Shown piece by piece: positions 35,487 to 44,244 of a stretch of DNA of 64,000 nt. How positions within the stretch are numbered: position 1 is the first letter of the stretch; every line of letters starts with the position of its first letter. The notes below the pieces were generated by a model, which worked only from the letters and a program-made list of their open reading frames with translations, had not been told where the DNA came from and searched no databases. Origin of the DNA: Acinetobacter lwoffii (GTDB lineage: Bacteria > Pseudomonadota > Gammaproteobacteria > Pseudomonadales > Moraxellaceae); NCBI RefSeq assembly GCF_029024105.1, contig NZ_CP118963.1, positions 434,001 through 498,000 on the forward strand, given 5' to 3'. A program made the position numbers and the translations under genes.

Positions 35487-36689
35487 TTATTCGTTTTTAA
35501 GTTTTTTCATTTGTTCTAGTGCATGCTGAATATCTTGAATCAAATCTTCCGGATATTCCAGTCCAATACAGAAACGAACCAGCAAGCCGTCTTTTAAGTG
35601 TGAATGTTCCAGCACACGCATGTCTTTTAAGTTATATAGCATGACCAGACTGACAGGGCCACCCCAACTAAAGCCAAGCTTAAACAGTTTTAAGCTATCA
35701 CAGAAATTCCGGATATCCTGCATTACGTATGTGCTGTCAAAGATCACGCTGACCAGGCCGGCACTATCACCTTGCTTGCAAATTTCTTTCCAGTACTGAT
35801 GGCCTGCACTGTCCGGATCTGAAGGATGAAGTACTTGCACAAACTCGGTTTGCTGTTTAAGCCATGTCATTAATGTAAGCGCACTGCTGGATTGATGTTG
35901 ATATCGCAGTTGCATCGAAGCCAGACTACGTTGTATCTGTGCCACATCATCACCAGAAACACTAATGCCCTGAATGGCATGCGCACGGAACAGTTTGTGA
36001 TGCAGGGTCTTATCTCGCGTAACCACTGAGCCCATCAGGATATCACCACCGCCGCTTGGATATTTGGTCAGTGCATGTACCGTCATATCTACACTTAAAT
36101 GCTCTTCACTAAAATCAAAGGCATCAAAAGCCAGACCTGCGCCCCAGGTATTATCCAGCGCAGTAAGAATATTGTGTGCCTGAGCTTTTTTCACTAAACC
36201 AGCCAGATCCGGAAATTCCAAGGTGACTGAGCCAGCAGCCTCGAGCCAGATCAGTTTGGCTTTATCTGTAGGCTGAAATGTATCAAGCTCTATGGGATTG
36301 TAGACCTTAACCGTAATTCCATAACGCTTTTCCATATTGCGTAAATGCTCCATGTTTGGACCATAGATATTGTCAGCTACCCAAACCTCATCGCCCTGGC
36401 TTAAAAAGCAAGAATTCACGAGATTAATCGCGGATAAACCACTCGGTGCGAGCAGGTGATATAAACCACCTTCGAGTTGTGCGATGTTATCGCCCAGCGT
36501 AAAGGTCGTAGGCGTGCCATGCGTGCCATAACTATAATCATAGTCATCGGTCCAATGGCGATTAAACAGGGCATCGGTATTGTTAAAGATAATGGTCGAT
36601 GCACGATAGAGGGGAGGTTGAATGGTGGAAATCGCTTGAGGAGCCTTTCGTGGTGCATGAATCAGGCGAGTTTGAGAGTCTTGTTTCAC
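35487..36689 (-). CDS. PLP-dependent trans-sulphuration enzyme, cystathionine beta-lyase-like
   Basis: About 400 residues of the Cys/Met-metabolism PLP family; family members split cystathionine or related C-S compounds. The PLP lysine is in HALTKYPSGGGDILMGS, and the cofactor site includes LDNTWGAGLAFD and the PNMEHLRN region with YG. Closest in appearance to MetC, but family members cannot be separated safely by eye. I start at GTG 36689 (VKQDSQTR); TTG 36713 is also open. Confidence 0.8.
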   Translation of the reverse strand: MKQDSQTRLIHAPRKAPQAISTIQPPLYRASTIIFNNTDALFNRHWTDDYDYSYGTHGTPTTFTLGDNIAQLEGGLYHLLAPSGLSAINLVNSCFLSQGDEVWVADNIYGPNMEHLRNMEKRYGITVKVYNPIELDTFQPTDKAKLIWLEAAGSVTLEFPDLAGLVKKAQAHNILTALDNTWGAGLAFDAFDFSEEHLSVDMTVHALTKYPSGGGDILMGSVVTRDKTLHHKLFRAHAIQGISVSGDDVAQIQRSLASMQLRYQHQSSSALTLMTWLKQQTEFVQVLHPSDPDSAGHQYWKEICKQGDSAGLVSVIFDSTYVMQDIRNFCDSLKLFKLGFSWGGPVSLVMLYNLKDMRVLEHSHLKDGLLVRFCIGLEYPEDLIQDIQHALEQMKKLKNE

Positions 36690-36852
36690 GTGAATGCGCT
36701 CAAATGTAATCAAATATTACTCTAGCTTAAGAGAATCTGTGACTCACTGCCAGTTACGTTGTGAATTGTTTAAAAACAACAAGTCTTATAAAAAGTTGGC
36801 TTCATTTTTGCAAAACCTAAATCTATATAGCTAAAAAAATAGGTTGAGGAGC

Positions 36853-37587
36853 ATGAAGTCGCATTTAAAAGTGCATTATTTTCAGCATATTGCTGGTGAA
36901 GGTTTTGGTAGTTGTTATGAATTTTTAAAGCAGCATCAGGCGCACATTACCGCGACTGAATTTTTTGCTTTACCCGTGGATCGGCCGCTGGAGATCGAGG
37001 CGCTGCCTGCAGTGGAAGAGGTGGATTTGCTGATCATTATGGGGGGAACCATGAGTGTGAATGATGAAGCAAATTTCCCTTGGTTAAAAATAGAAAAACG
37101 CTGGTTGCGTCGCTATCTTTCGCATGGTAAACCGGCAATTGGCCTGTGTCTGGGTGGGCAGTTGATTGCAAATGCTTTGGGTGCAGGTGTTAGTCGCAAT
37201 CCAGAACAAGAATTGGGGTGGACCACGGTGCACAGAGTGGCGAATCTACCAGAGACGTGTTTTAGCCTGCCGGAGCAGTTTAATATTCTGCAATGGCACA
37301 ATGAAACATTTGAATTGCCCAAAGGTGCAGTCCATCTGGCAGAAAATGAAGCCTGTCGTAATCAGATGTACCAGTTGGGCAGAAATGTATTGGGCTTCCA
37401 GTTTCATCCTGAAATCACGCCGGAAACCCTGGCATTGTTTTTGGAAAATGAAGAAGAGCTTGTGCAATTTTCAGGAAAATATGTGCAAAATTTATTTGAA
37501 TTAAAAAAAACCACGAAGCAAAAATTTATTGAAGGAAATCAGATATTAAATCGTGCTATAGAATATGTTCTGGCAAAAACTGCCTAA
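36853..37587 (+). CDS. Class I glutamine amidotransferase-like protein
   Basis: A 244-residue protein with a GMP-synthase-type amidotransferase fold. The nucleophile elbow is GLCLGGQLIANALG, and the His-Glu pair is in FQFHPEITPE, so the triad is complete. Stand-alone relatives include gamma-glutamyl-polyamine hydrolases and enzymes that take glutamine as ammonia donor; the target is unknown. The ATG at 36853 has GAGGAG directly upstream. It is monocistronic, 66 bases before the S10 promoter. Confidence 0.85.
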   Translation: MKSHLKVHYFQHIAGEGFGSCYEFLKQHQAHITATEFFALPVDRPLEIEALPAVEEVDLLIIMGGTMSVNDEANFPWLKIEKRWLRRYLSHGKPAIGLCLGGQLIANALGAGVSRNPEQELGWTTVHRVANLPETCFSLPEQFNILQWHNETFELPKGAVHLAENEACRNQMYQLGRNVLGFQFHPEITPETLALFLENEEELVQFSGKYVQNLFELKKTTKQKFIEGNQILNRAIEYVLAKTA

Positions 37588-37653
37588 TATTTACACAATA
37601 AACTATTGTTTTAAGTCATAAATTGAAAACTTGGATAAAACCATAAAAGAGAT

Positions 37654-37682
37654 TTGCTTATGCATTAAACAATGGCTATAAT
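37654..37682 (+). promoter_or_regulatory. Main promoter of the S10 ribosomal cluster
   Basis: TTGCTT (-35, 37654-37659) and TATAAT (-10, 37677-37682) are 17 bases apart. AAGCGACCC follows the -10, a GC-rich discriminator of the kind that makes ribosomal promoters sensitive to ppGpp. This is the best sigma-70 match in the window. Confidence 0.82.
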
Positions 37683-37683
37683 A

Positions 37684-37859
37684 AGCGACCCTTCAATAGG
37701 AAGGGGGTTAACTGCGAATAAAGTAGTTAACTATCGTTACAGTCGTGGCATCGATCATGACCTTAGTGATATTTCACTGCTCTTGACACTTGCCCACATA
37801 AAGTGGGGTGAGATGCGTCAAGAGTGATTCTTTATATATTTGGCTTGGAGTTTACTGGT
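37684..37859 (+). promoter_or_regulatory. S10 leader with three predicted hairpins
   Basis: The ~170-nt leader can form CCCTT/AAGGG (about 37689-37705), GTTAACT/AGTTAAC (37707-37713 and 37725-37731), and a large stem with CTCTTGAC (37780-37787) and GTCAAGAG (37817-37824) around CCCAC/GTGGG. In E. coli an S10 leader is bound by ribosomal protein L4 to shut the operon down. This leader differs in sequence, so the binder here is not known. Confidence 0.6.
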
Positions 37860-38171
37860 ATGTCTAACCAGAGAATTCGTATCCGTCTTAAGTCTTTTGA
37901 TCATCGCCTGATTGATCAATCAGCTCAAGAAATCGTAGAAACCGCAAAACGTACTGGCGCACAAGTGTGTGGTCCAATTCCAATGCCAACACGCATTGAA
38001 CGTTTTAACGTTTTAACATCACCACACGTAAACAAAGACGCGCGTGACCAGTACGAAATCCGTACTTACAAGCGTTTGATCGACATCGTTCAACCTACAG
38101 ACAAAACTGTAGATGCATTGATGAAGTTAGATCTTGCAGCTGGTGTTGATGTTCAGATCGCATTGGGTTAA
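37860..38171 (+). CDS. rpsJ: 30S ribosomal protein S10
   Basis: A 103-residue S10 (NusE), part of the small-subunit head and of NusB-S10 antitermination complexes. RIRLKSFDHRLID and GPIPMPTRIERF are the conserved blocks. The ATG at 37860 follows TTGGAG; the open frame starting at 37824 reads leader RNA. It is first gene of the cluster. Confidence 0.98.
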   Translation: MSNQRIRIRLKSFDHRLIDQSAQEIVETAKRTGAQVCGPIPMPTRIERFNVLTSPHVNKDARDQYEIRTYKRLIDIVQPTDKTVDALMKLDLAAGVDVQIALG

Positions 38172-38231
38172 GGCTTTCGGGTTAATTAACACTCTAAGTT
38201 AATTAGGCCGCTTTTTTAGAGGTTTATGCAC

Positions 38232-38870
38232 ATGGCTATTGGTTTAGTCGGTCGCAAGTGCGGTATGACACGTATCTTTACAGATGCTGGTGTTTCTGTG
38301 CCTGTTACAGTGATTGAGGTTGATCCTAACCGCATCACTCAAATCAAAACGCTTGAAACTGATGGTTATCAAGCGATTCAAATCACTACTGGTGAACGTC
38401 GCGAATCTCGCGTAACTAACGCTCAGAAAGGCCACTTCGCGAAAGCGGGTGTTGCAGCTGGTCGTCTAGTTCAAGAATTCCGTGCTACAGAAGCTGATCT
38501 TGAAGGTCGTGAGGTTGGTGGTACGCTTACCGTTGAATTGTTCCAAGTTGGTCAAGTTGTTGACGTAACTGGTCAATCTAAAGGTAAAGGTTTCCAAGGT
38601 GGTGTTAAGCGTTGGAACTTCCGTACGCAAGATGCAACTCACGGTAACTCAGTTTCTCACCGTGTTTTAGGTTCTACTGGTCAAAACCAGACTCCTGGTC
38701 GCGTATTCAAAGGCAAAAAAATGGCTGGCCATTTAGGTGCTGAACGCGTAACTACACAGGGTCTTGAGATCGTTGCTATCGACACAGAACGTTCAGTTCT
38801 AGTTGTTAAAGGCGCGGTTCCTGGTGCTACTGGTGGCGACGTAATCGTTCGTCCTACGATCAAGGCCTGA
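38232..38870 (+). CDS. rplC: 50S ribosomal protein L3
   Basis: A 212-residue L3, which reaches into the peptidyl-transferase centre. VGRKCGMTRIF at the start and the basic RTQDATHGNSVSHR loop are diagnostic. MAIGLVGRK at 38232 is the usual start; an in-frame ATG at 38226 lies closer to AGAGG and might also be used. Confidence 0.97.
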   Translation: MAIGLVGRKCGMTRIFTDAGVSVPVTVIEVDPNRITQIKTLETDGYQAIQITTGERRESRVTNAQKGHFAKAGVAAGRLVQEFRATEADLEGREVGGTLTVELFQVGQVVDVTGQSKGKGFQGGVKRWNFRTQDATHGNSVSHRVLGSTGQNQTPGRVFKGKKMAGHLGAERVTTQGLEIVAIDTERSVLVVKGAVPGATGGDVIVRPTIKA

Positions 38871-38881
38871 GGGGAAATAAC

Positions 38882-39484
38882 GTGAATTTAAATACTGTTT
38901 CCGGCTCTGCTGTTGAATTATCAGAAGTTGCGTTCGGTCGTGAATTTAATGAAGCTCTTGTTCACCAAGTGGTTACAGCTTATTTAGCTGGTGGCCGTCA
39001 AGGTTCAAAAGCTCAGAAATCACGTGCAGACGTTTCTGGCGGTGGTCGCAAGCCATTCCGTCAAAAAGGTACTGGCCGCGCTCGTGCTGGTTCTATTCGT
39101 AGCCCAATCTGGGTTGGCGGTGGTAAAACTTTTGCTGCTCGTCCACAAGACTGGTCTCAAAAAGTAAACCGTAAAATGTACCGCGGTGCTATGCAATGCA
39201 TCCTAGCTGAACTTGTTCGTCAAGATCGCTTAGTTTTAGTTGAAGAGTTTGCTGTTGCAGCTCCAAAAACTAAAGAATTGCTTGCAAAACTTAACGACTT
39301 GAATGCGACTCGCGCATTGATCGTTACTGATGCTGTTGATGAGAACCTGTATCTTGCTGCGCGCAACATTCCACACGTTGATGTGGTTGATGCTGCTGCA
39401 ATCGATCCGGTTAGCTTGATTGCGTTCGACAAAGTTGTTATGTCTGTAGCTGCTGCTAAGAAAATTGAGGTAGAACTCGGATGA
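38882..39484 (+). CDS. rplD: 50S ribosomal protein L4
   Basis: A 200-residue L4 that lines the peptide exit tunnel; in E. coli it also represses its own operon. The start is GTG at 38882 with GGGG before it. The tunnel loop GGGRKPFRQKGTGRARAGSI is intact. It overlaps rplW by four bases. Confidence 0.97.
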   Translation: MNLNTVSGSAVELSEVAFGREFNEALVHQVVTAYLAGGRQGSKAQKSRADVSGGGRKPFRQKGTGRARAGSIRSPIWVGGGKTFAARPQDWSQKVNRKMYRGAMQCILAELVRQDRLVLVEEFAVAAPKTKELLAKLNDLNATRALIVTDAVDENLYLAARNIPHVDVVDAAAIDPVSLIAFDKVVMSVAAAKKIEVELG

Positions 39485-39801
39485 ACAACGAACGTATCTA
39501 TCAAGTCCTGCAAGGACCTGTATTCTCAGAAAAAGCACAAGTTTTAGGTGAAACTGCTGGTGTTCAAGTGTTTAAAGTTGCATTAAATGCAAACAAGCTT
39601 GAAATCAAAAAAGCAGTGGAACAACTCTTTGGTGTGGAAGTTGTTAAAGTTAACACGACTATCACTAAAGGTAAGTCTAAACGCTTTGGTAAAACATTAG
39701 GACGTCGTTCTGATGTTAAAAAAGCATACGTCACCCTGAAAGCTGGCCAAGATGTTGAAATGGCTGACTTGGGCGATACCGCTGAAAGCACAGCGGAATA
39801 A
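39481..39801 (+). CDS. rplW: 50S ribosomal protein L23
   Basis: A 106-residue L23 at the exit-tunnel rim, the docking site for trigger factor and SRP. The L23 loop with KGKSKRFGKTLGRRSDVKKA is present. Its ATG overlaps the rplD stop, so translation is coupled. Confidence 0.96.
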   Translation: MNNERIYQVLQGPVFSEKAQVLGETAGVQVFKVALNANKLEIKKAVEQLFGVEVVKVNTTITKGKSKRFGKTLGRRSDVKKAYVTLKAGQDVEMADLGDTAESTAE

Positions 39802-39812
39802 GGACGAGAATT

Positions 39813-40637
39813 ATGCCTATTCAAAAATGTAAGCCAACGTCTCCAGGACGTCGCTTTGTAGAGAAAGTGGTTCACGATCACCTTCACAAAGGCGCACCAT
39901 ACTCTCCGTTGGTTGAAGCTAAAAAACGTACTGGCGGCCGTAATAATAACGGTCACATCACGACTCGTCACGTTGGTGGCGGTCACAAGCAGCACTACCG
40001 TCTAGTTGATTTTAAACGTAACAAAGATGGTATTCCTGCAACTGTAGAGCGTATCGAATACGATCCTAACCGTACTGCACACATTGCACTTGTATTGTAT
40101 GCTGATGGTGAGCGTCGTTATATCATCGCTCCTAAAGGCCTTCGCGCTGGCGATAAAGTACAGTCTGGTAACGATGCTCCAATTCGTCCAGGTAACTGCT
40201 TGCCGCTTCGCAACATGCCTATCGGTTCTACTCTTCACAACATCGAACTTAAAATCGGTAAAGGCGCGCAGTTAGCTCGTTCAGCTGGTACTTCAGTTCA
40301 GCTGTTGGGTCGTGACGGTTCTTACGCTATCGTTCGTCTGCGTTCAGGCGAGATGCGTAAAATTCACGTTGAATGCCGTGCTGTGTTAGGTGAAGTATCT
40401 AACTCAGAAAGCAACCTTCGTTCACTAGGTAAAGCTGGTGCATCACGCTGGCGTGGTGTTCGTCCTACCGTTCGTGGTATGGCGATGAACCCAGTTGACC
40501 ATCCACATGGTGGTGGTGAAGGGCGTAACAAAGGTATTCAACCTGTAAGCCCATGGGGTCAAAAAGCTAAAGGGTACAAGACACGTACCAATAAGCGTAC
40601 GACTAAGATGATTATTCGCGACCGTCGCGTTAAGTAA
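39813..40637 (+). CDS. rplB: 50S ribosomal protein L2
   Basis: A 274-residue L2, needed for subunit joining and near the peptidyl-transferase centre. MPIQKCKPTSPGRR at the start and the conserved NPVDHPHGGGEGR, including the key His, are seen. AAGGACGAG precedes the ATG. Confidence 0.98.
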   Translation: MPIQKCKPTSPGRRFVEKVVHDHLHKGAPYSPLVEAKKRTGGRNNNGHITTRHVGGGHKQHYRLVDFKRNKDGIPATVERIEYDPNRTAHIALVLYADGERRYIIAPKGLRAGDKVQSGNDAPIRPGNCLPLRNMPIGSTLHNIELKIGKGAQLARSAGTSVQLLGRDGSYAIVRLRSGEMRKIHVECRAVLGEVSNSESNLRSLGKAGASRWRGVRPTVRGMAMNPVDHPHGGGEGRNKGIQPVSPWGQKAKGYKTRTNKRTTKMIIRDRRVK

Positions 40638-40656
40638 CAAGTAAAGGAATCTGACA

Positions 40657-40932
40657 ATGCCTCGTTCTCTGAAAAAAGGCCCATTCGTCGATGCGCACTT
40701 GTTCGCTAAGGTTGAAGCGGCTATCGCGGCTAATAACCGTAAGCCGATCAAAACTTGGTCGCGTCGTTCGATGATCCTCCCGGATTTTGTTGGTTTAACA
40801 ATTTCTGTACACAATGGCCGTAACCACGTTCCTGTGATCGTTTCTGAGCACATGGTTGGTCACAAGCTTGGTGAATTTGCACCAACTCGTACCTATCGCG
40901 GTCACGGTGTTGACAAGAAATCTAAACGTTAA
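40657..40932 (+). CDS. rpsS: 30S ribosomal protein S19
   Basis: A 91-residue S19 of the small-subunit head that contacts the A-site finger. MPRSLKKGPFVD and THKLGEFAPTRTY-like text (VGHKLGEFAPTRT) are standard. AAGGAATC lies before the ATG. Confidence 0.98.
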   Translation: MPRSLKKGPFVDAHLFAKVEAAIAANNRKPIKTWSRRSMILPDFVGLTISVHNGRNHVPVIVSEHMVGHKLGEFAPTRTYRGHGVDKKSKR

Positions 40933-40940
40933 TGGGTGCT

Positions 40941-41273
40941 ATGATGGAAGTAACTGCTAAATTACGCGGTGCCGCTATCTCGGCACAAAAAGCTCGTTTG
41001 GTTGCAGATCTTATCCGCGGCAAATCTGTTGCGCACGCTCTTAACATCCTTAACTTCAGCAACAAAAAAGCTGCAGTTCTAGTTAAGAAAGCGTTGGAAT
41101 CTGCGATTGCAAATGCTGAACACAATAACAGTTTAGATGTAGACGACCTTAAAGTTTCTACGATCTACGTTGATGAAGGCATGAGCCTGAAACGTATTAT
41201 GCCACGTGCTAAAGGCCGTGCAGATCGTATTACTAAGCGTACTTGTCACATCACCGTTAAGGTAGGGGTTTGA
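40941..41273 (+). CDS. rplV: 50S ribosomal protein L22
   Basis: A 110-residue L22 whose hairpin lines the exit tunnel (site of macrolide-resistance changes in other bacteria). MPRAKGRADRI is the hairpin tip. I use ATG 40941 (MMEVTAKLRG), the usual Acinetobacter length; ATG 40932 overlaps the rpsS stop and would add three residues. Confidence 0.95.
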   Translation: MMEVTAKLRGAAISAQKARLVADLIRGKSVAHALNILNFSNKKAAVLVKKALESAIANAEHNNSLDVDDLKVSTIYVDEGMSLKRIMPRAKGRADRITKRTCHITVKVGV

Positions 41274-41274
41274 T

Positions 41275-42027
41275 ATGGGTCAGAAGGTTCATCCAATCGG
41301 TATCCGCCTAGGTGTTGTGAAACGTCATAACGCTAACTGGTATGCGAATCCGAAACAATACGCTGAATACTTGCTTAAAGATCTTCAAGTTCGTGAGTTT
41401 TTGATCAAAAAACTTAAAAACGCGATGATCAGCAATATTCTTATCGAACGCCCTACAGGCGCTGCTAAAGTAACTATTAGCACTGCTCGTCCAGGTATCG
41501 TGATCGGTAAAAAAGGCGAAGATATTGAGAAACTACAACGCGAATTGACATCTATTATGGGTGTTCCTGCGCAAGTAAGTATCAATGAAATTGATCGTCC
41601 AGACTTAGACGCGCGTCTAGTTGCTGAAGCTATCGCTTCTCAATTGGAAAAACGTGTAATGTTCCGTCGTGCTATGAAGCGTGCGGTACAAAACACCATG
41701 CGTGCTGGTGCTAAAGGTATCAAAGTAGAAGTTTCAGGCCGTTTAGGTGGTGCTGAGATTGCTCGTACTGAGTGGTATCGTGAAGGTCGTGTACCTCTAC
41801 ATACGCTTCGTGCAGATATCGACTATGCGACTATGCGTGCTGAGACTACTTACGGTACGATCGGTGTTAAAGTTTGGATCTTCCGTGGTGAGATCTTGGG
41901 CGGCATGAAACAAGTCATGAACCCAGCTCCAGCAGAAGAGCGTCCAGCTAAACGCGGTCGTGGTCGTGGTGAAGGTCAAGAGCGTCGTGGTCGTCGCAAT
42001 GATCGTTCTGCTGAAAAAGGAGAATAA
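41275..42027 (+). CDS. rpsC: 30S ribosomal protein S3
   Basis: A 250-residue S3 at the mRNA entry channel. The KH-domain text RPGIVIGKKGEDIEKLQ is clear. The C-terminus is extended by basic RGRGRGEGQERRGRRNDRS-type residues, longer than in E. coli (233 residues). Its start is one base after the rplV stop. Confidence 0.97.
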   Translation: MGQKVHPIGIRLGVVKRHNANWYANPKQYAEYLLKDLQVREFLIKKLKNAMISNILIERPTGAAKVTISTARPGIVIGKKGEDIEKLQRELTSIMGVPAQVSINEIDRPDLDARLVAEAIASQLEKRVMFRRAMKRAVQNTMRAGAKGIKVEVSGRLGGAEIARTEWYREGRVPLHTLRADIDYATMRAETTYGTIGVKVWIFRGEILGGMKQVMNPAPAEERPAKRGRGRGEGQERRGRRNDRSAEKGE

Positions 42028-42030
42028 TCC

Positions 42031-42444
42031 ATGTTGCAACCTAAGCGTACTAAATTCCGTAAAGTGCAGAAAGGCCGTAACACTGGTCTAGCACACCGCG
42101 GTAGCACAGTATCTTTCGGTACTATTGCACTTAAATCAGTTGAACGTGGTCAAATGACTGCGCGTCAAATTGAAGCAGCGCGTCGTACAATTAGCCGTCG
42201 TATTAAGCGTGGTGGTAAGATCTTTATCCGTGTATTCCCGGACAAGCCGATTACTTCTAAGCCTCTTGAAGTGCGTATGGGTAAAGGTAAAGGTTCTGTG
42301 GAATATTGGGTTTGCCAAATCAAACCAGGTAAAGTCTTGTACGAAATTGATGGTGTTAACGAAGAATTGGCTCGCGAAGCGTTTACGCTTGCAGCAGCTA
42401 AGCTTCCGTTTAAAACCGCTATCGTGACTCGGACGGTAATGTAA
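42031..42444 (+). CDS. rplP: 50S ribosomal protein L16
   Basis: A 137-residue L16 near the A-site tRNA elbow. MLQPKRTKFRK and the RVFPDKPITSKPLEVRMGKG block are diagnostic. AAAGGAGA precedes the start. It overlaps rpmC by one base. Confidence 0.98.
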   Translation: MLQPKRTKFRKVQKGRNTGLAHRGSTVSFGTIALKSVERGQMTARQIEAARRTISRRIKRGGKIFIRVFPDKPITSKPLEVRMGKGKGSVEYWVCQIKPGKVLYEIDGVNEELAREAFTLAAAKLPFKTAIVTRTVM

Positions 42445-42641
42445 TGAAAACTAAAGATCTACGTGAAAAGTCGGTAGAAGAGTTGACAGCTTTGCTTGAT
42501 GAGCAACAGCTTAACCAATTCCGTCTTCGTATGGCGAAAGCAACTGGTCAATTGGGTAAATCGCATGAAGTTGCACTTACTCGTCAGACTATTGCTCGTA
42601 TTAAGACCCTCCTTACCGAAAAACAGGGGAACGGACAATGA
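42444..42641 (+). CDS. rpmC: 50S ribosomal protein L29
   Basis: A 65-residue helical protein near the exit tunnel. MKTKDLREKSVEEL and the ARIKTLLTEK C-terminal part match L29. It overlaps rpsQ by four bases. Confidence 0.96.
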   Translation: MKTKDLREKSVEELTALLDEQQLNQFRLRMAKATGQLGKSHEVALTRQTIARIKTLLTEKQGNGQ

Positions 42642-42895
42642 GTGATAAAACAGTCCGCACGTTAACTGGCAAAGTTGTAAGCGACAAGATGGATAAATCT
42701 ATCGTTGTTCTTATTGAACGCCAAGTTCAACACCCGTTGTATGGCAAATTAATCCGCCGTTCAACAAAATTACATGCTCATGATGAGAACAACACAGCGA
42801 AAGCTGGTGATGTTGTAACCATTAAAGAAAGCCGCCCAATTTCTAAAACTAAGTCTTGGACTTTAGTTGAAGTTGTTGAAGCAGCTGCTGAGTAA
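42638..42895 (+). CDS. rpsQ: 30S ribosomal protein S17
   Basis: An 85-residue OB-fold primary 16S rRNA binder. RTLTGKVVSDKMDKSIVV and ESRPISKTKSW identify it. It is last gene of the S10 block; a leader-like gap follows before rplN. Confidence 0.97.
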   Translation: MSDKTVRTLTGKVVSDKMDKSIVVLIERQVQHPLYGKLIRRSTKLHAHDENNTAKAGDVVTIKESRPISKTKSWTLVEVVEAAAE

Positions 42896-42986
42896 TTAAC
42901 GTTCTTGTTGCATCATCGGTCAATTTCGAGTACTCTTTGAGCCTTTCGAAATTTCGACCGGTGTTGCTCGGTTTTGGAGTAGGGCA
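42896..42986 (+). promoter_or_regulatory. Leader of the spc block with a strong hairpin
   Basis: The only long gap inside the first half of the cluster. CGGTC-AATTTCGA (42917-42929) pairs with TCGAAATT-TCGACCG (42946-42960) with a two-base bulge, giving 13 pairs. No T-run follows. It marks the S10/spc border and may be a regulatory or processing site. GGAG lies upstream of rplN. Confidence 0.6.
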
Positions 42987-43355
42987 ATGATTCAGACCGA
43001 AACTATGCTCGACGTAGCAGACAACAGTGGTGCACGCCGCGTACAATGTATTAAAGTACTTGGTGGCTCGCATCGTCGTTATGCTTCTGTTGGCGACATT
43101 ATTAAAGTTACTGTAAAAGAAGCAATTCCACGCGCACGTGTTAAAAAAGGTGACGTGATGAATGCGGTTGTGGTTCGTACAAAATTCGGTATCCGTCGTG
43201 CAGACGGTTCAGTGATTCGTTTCGATGATAACGCTGCTGTTATTTTGAACAACAACAAAGCGCCGATTGCAACTCGTATTTTCGGACCAGTGACTCGTGA
43301 ACTTCGTACTGAACAGTTCATGAAAATTATTTCATTGGCTCCTGAAGTTCTATAA
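42987..43355 (+). CDS. rplN: 50S ribosomal protein L14
   Basis: A 122-residue L14 at the subunit interface. MIQTETMLDVADNSGARRV and GVRRADGS-like text (FGIRRADGSVIRFDDNA) are standard. It opens the spc block. Confidence 0.98.
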   Translation: MIQTETMLDVADNSGARRVQCIKVLGGSHRRYASVGDIIKVTVKEAIPRARVKKGDVMNAVVVRTKFGIRRADGSVIRFDDNAAVILNNNKAPIATRIFGPVTRELRTEQFMKIISLAPEVL

Positions 43356-43364
43356 GAGGCGATC

Positions 43365-43682
43365 ATGGCTAAGATTAAAAAAGGCGATCAAGTAATTGTG
43401 ATCGCAGGTAAAGAAAAAGGCAAACAGGGTACTGTTCTGTCTGTTTCTAATGACCGTGTTAAGGTTGAAGGCCTTAACTTGGTGAAGAAGCATCAGAAGC
43501 CAAACCGTGCTACAGGCGCTGAAGGTAGCGTTGTAACTCAGGAAGCTTCGCTTCATATTTCAAACGTGGCAGTTTTTAATGCTACAACCCAAAAGGCTGA
43601 CCGTGTTGGTTACCAAGTGATTGATGGCGTGAAAACTCGCGTATTCAAATCAAATGGTGAATCAGTGGCGGTAGCGAAGTAA
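43365..43682 (+). CDS. rplX: 50S ribosomal protein L24
   Basis: A 105-residue KOW-domain protein that starts 50S assembly. The KOW text KKGDQVIVIAGKEKGKQGTV is clear. GAGGCGATC precedes the ATG. Confidence 0.97.
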   Translation: MAKIKKGDQVIVIAGKEKGKQGTVLSVSNDRVKVEGLNLVKKHQKPNRATGAEGSVVTQEASLHISNVAVFNATTQKADRVGYQVIDGVKTRVFKSNGESVAVAK

Positions 43683-43698
43683 TAGGTTGATATAGGCC

Positions 43699-44235
43699 AT
43701 GGCCAGACTTAAAACACGTTACAACGACGAACTTAAAGCTCAATTACAAGAAGTATTGGGCGTTAAGAATGTGATGGAGATTCCTCGCATCACTAAAATC
43801 ACGATCAACATGGGTGTTGGCGCAGCTGCTGCTGACAAAAAACTCCTTGATGGTGCTCTTTCAGATATGCAAGCTATCGCTGGTCAAAAACCAGTACTTA
43901 CGTTAGCTCGTAAATCAATCGCTGGTTTTAAAATCCGTGATGGTTGGCCGATCGGTTGTAAAGTTACTTTACGCGGCGAACGTATGTACGAATTCTTGGA
44001 CCGTTTGATCTCGATTGCGATCCCTCGTATCCGTGACTTCCGTGGTTTCTCTGCGAAATCATTCGACGGTCGTGGTAACTACTCAATGGGTCTTAAGGAA
44101 CAAATCATGTTCCCTGAAATCGATTTTGACAAGATTGATCGTATTCGTGGTATGGATATTACCATTACTACGACTGCTCGCACCGATGACGAAGGCCGTG
44201 CGCTTATGCGTGCATTCGGCTTCCCGTTCAAATAA
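43699..44235 (+). CDS. rplE: 50S ribosomal protein L5
   Basis: A 178-residue 5S rRNA-binding protein of the central protuberance. KITINMGVGAAAADKKLLDG and RIRDFRGFSAKSFDGRGNYS are diagnostic. Confidence 0.98.
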   Translation: MARLKTRYNDELKAQLQEVLGVKNVMEIPRITKITINMGVGAAAADKKLLDGALSDMQAIAGQKPVLTLARKSIAGFKIRDGWPIGCKVTLRGERMYEFLDRLISIAIPRIRDFRGFSAKSFDGRGNYSMGLKEQIMFPEIDFDKIDRIRGMDITITTTARTDDEGRALMRAFGFPFK

Positions 44236-44244
44236 GAGGTCGAT

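Noticed and set aside
37824..37859. Upstream extension of rpsJ (MILYIFGLEF)
   Set aside because: It reads out of the leader hairpin; the SD-preceded ATG at 37860 gives the universal S10 N-terminus.
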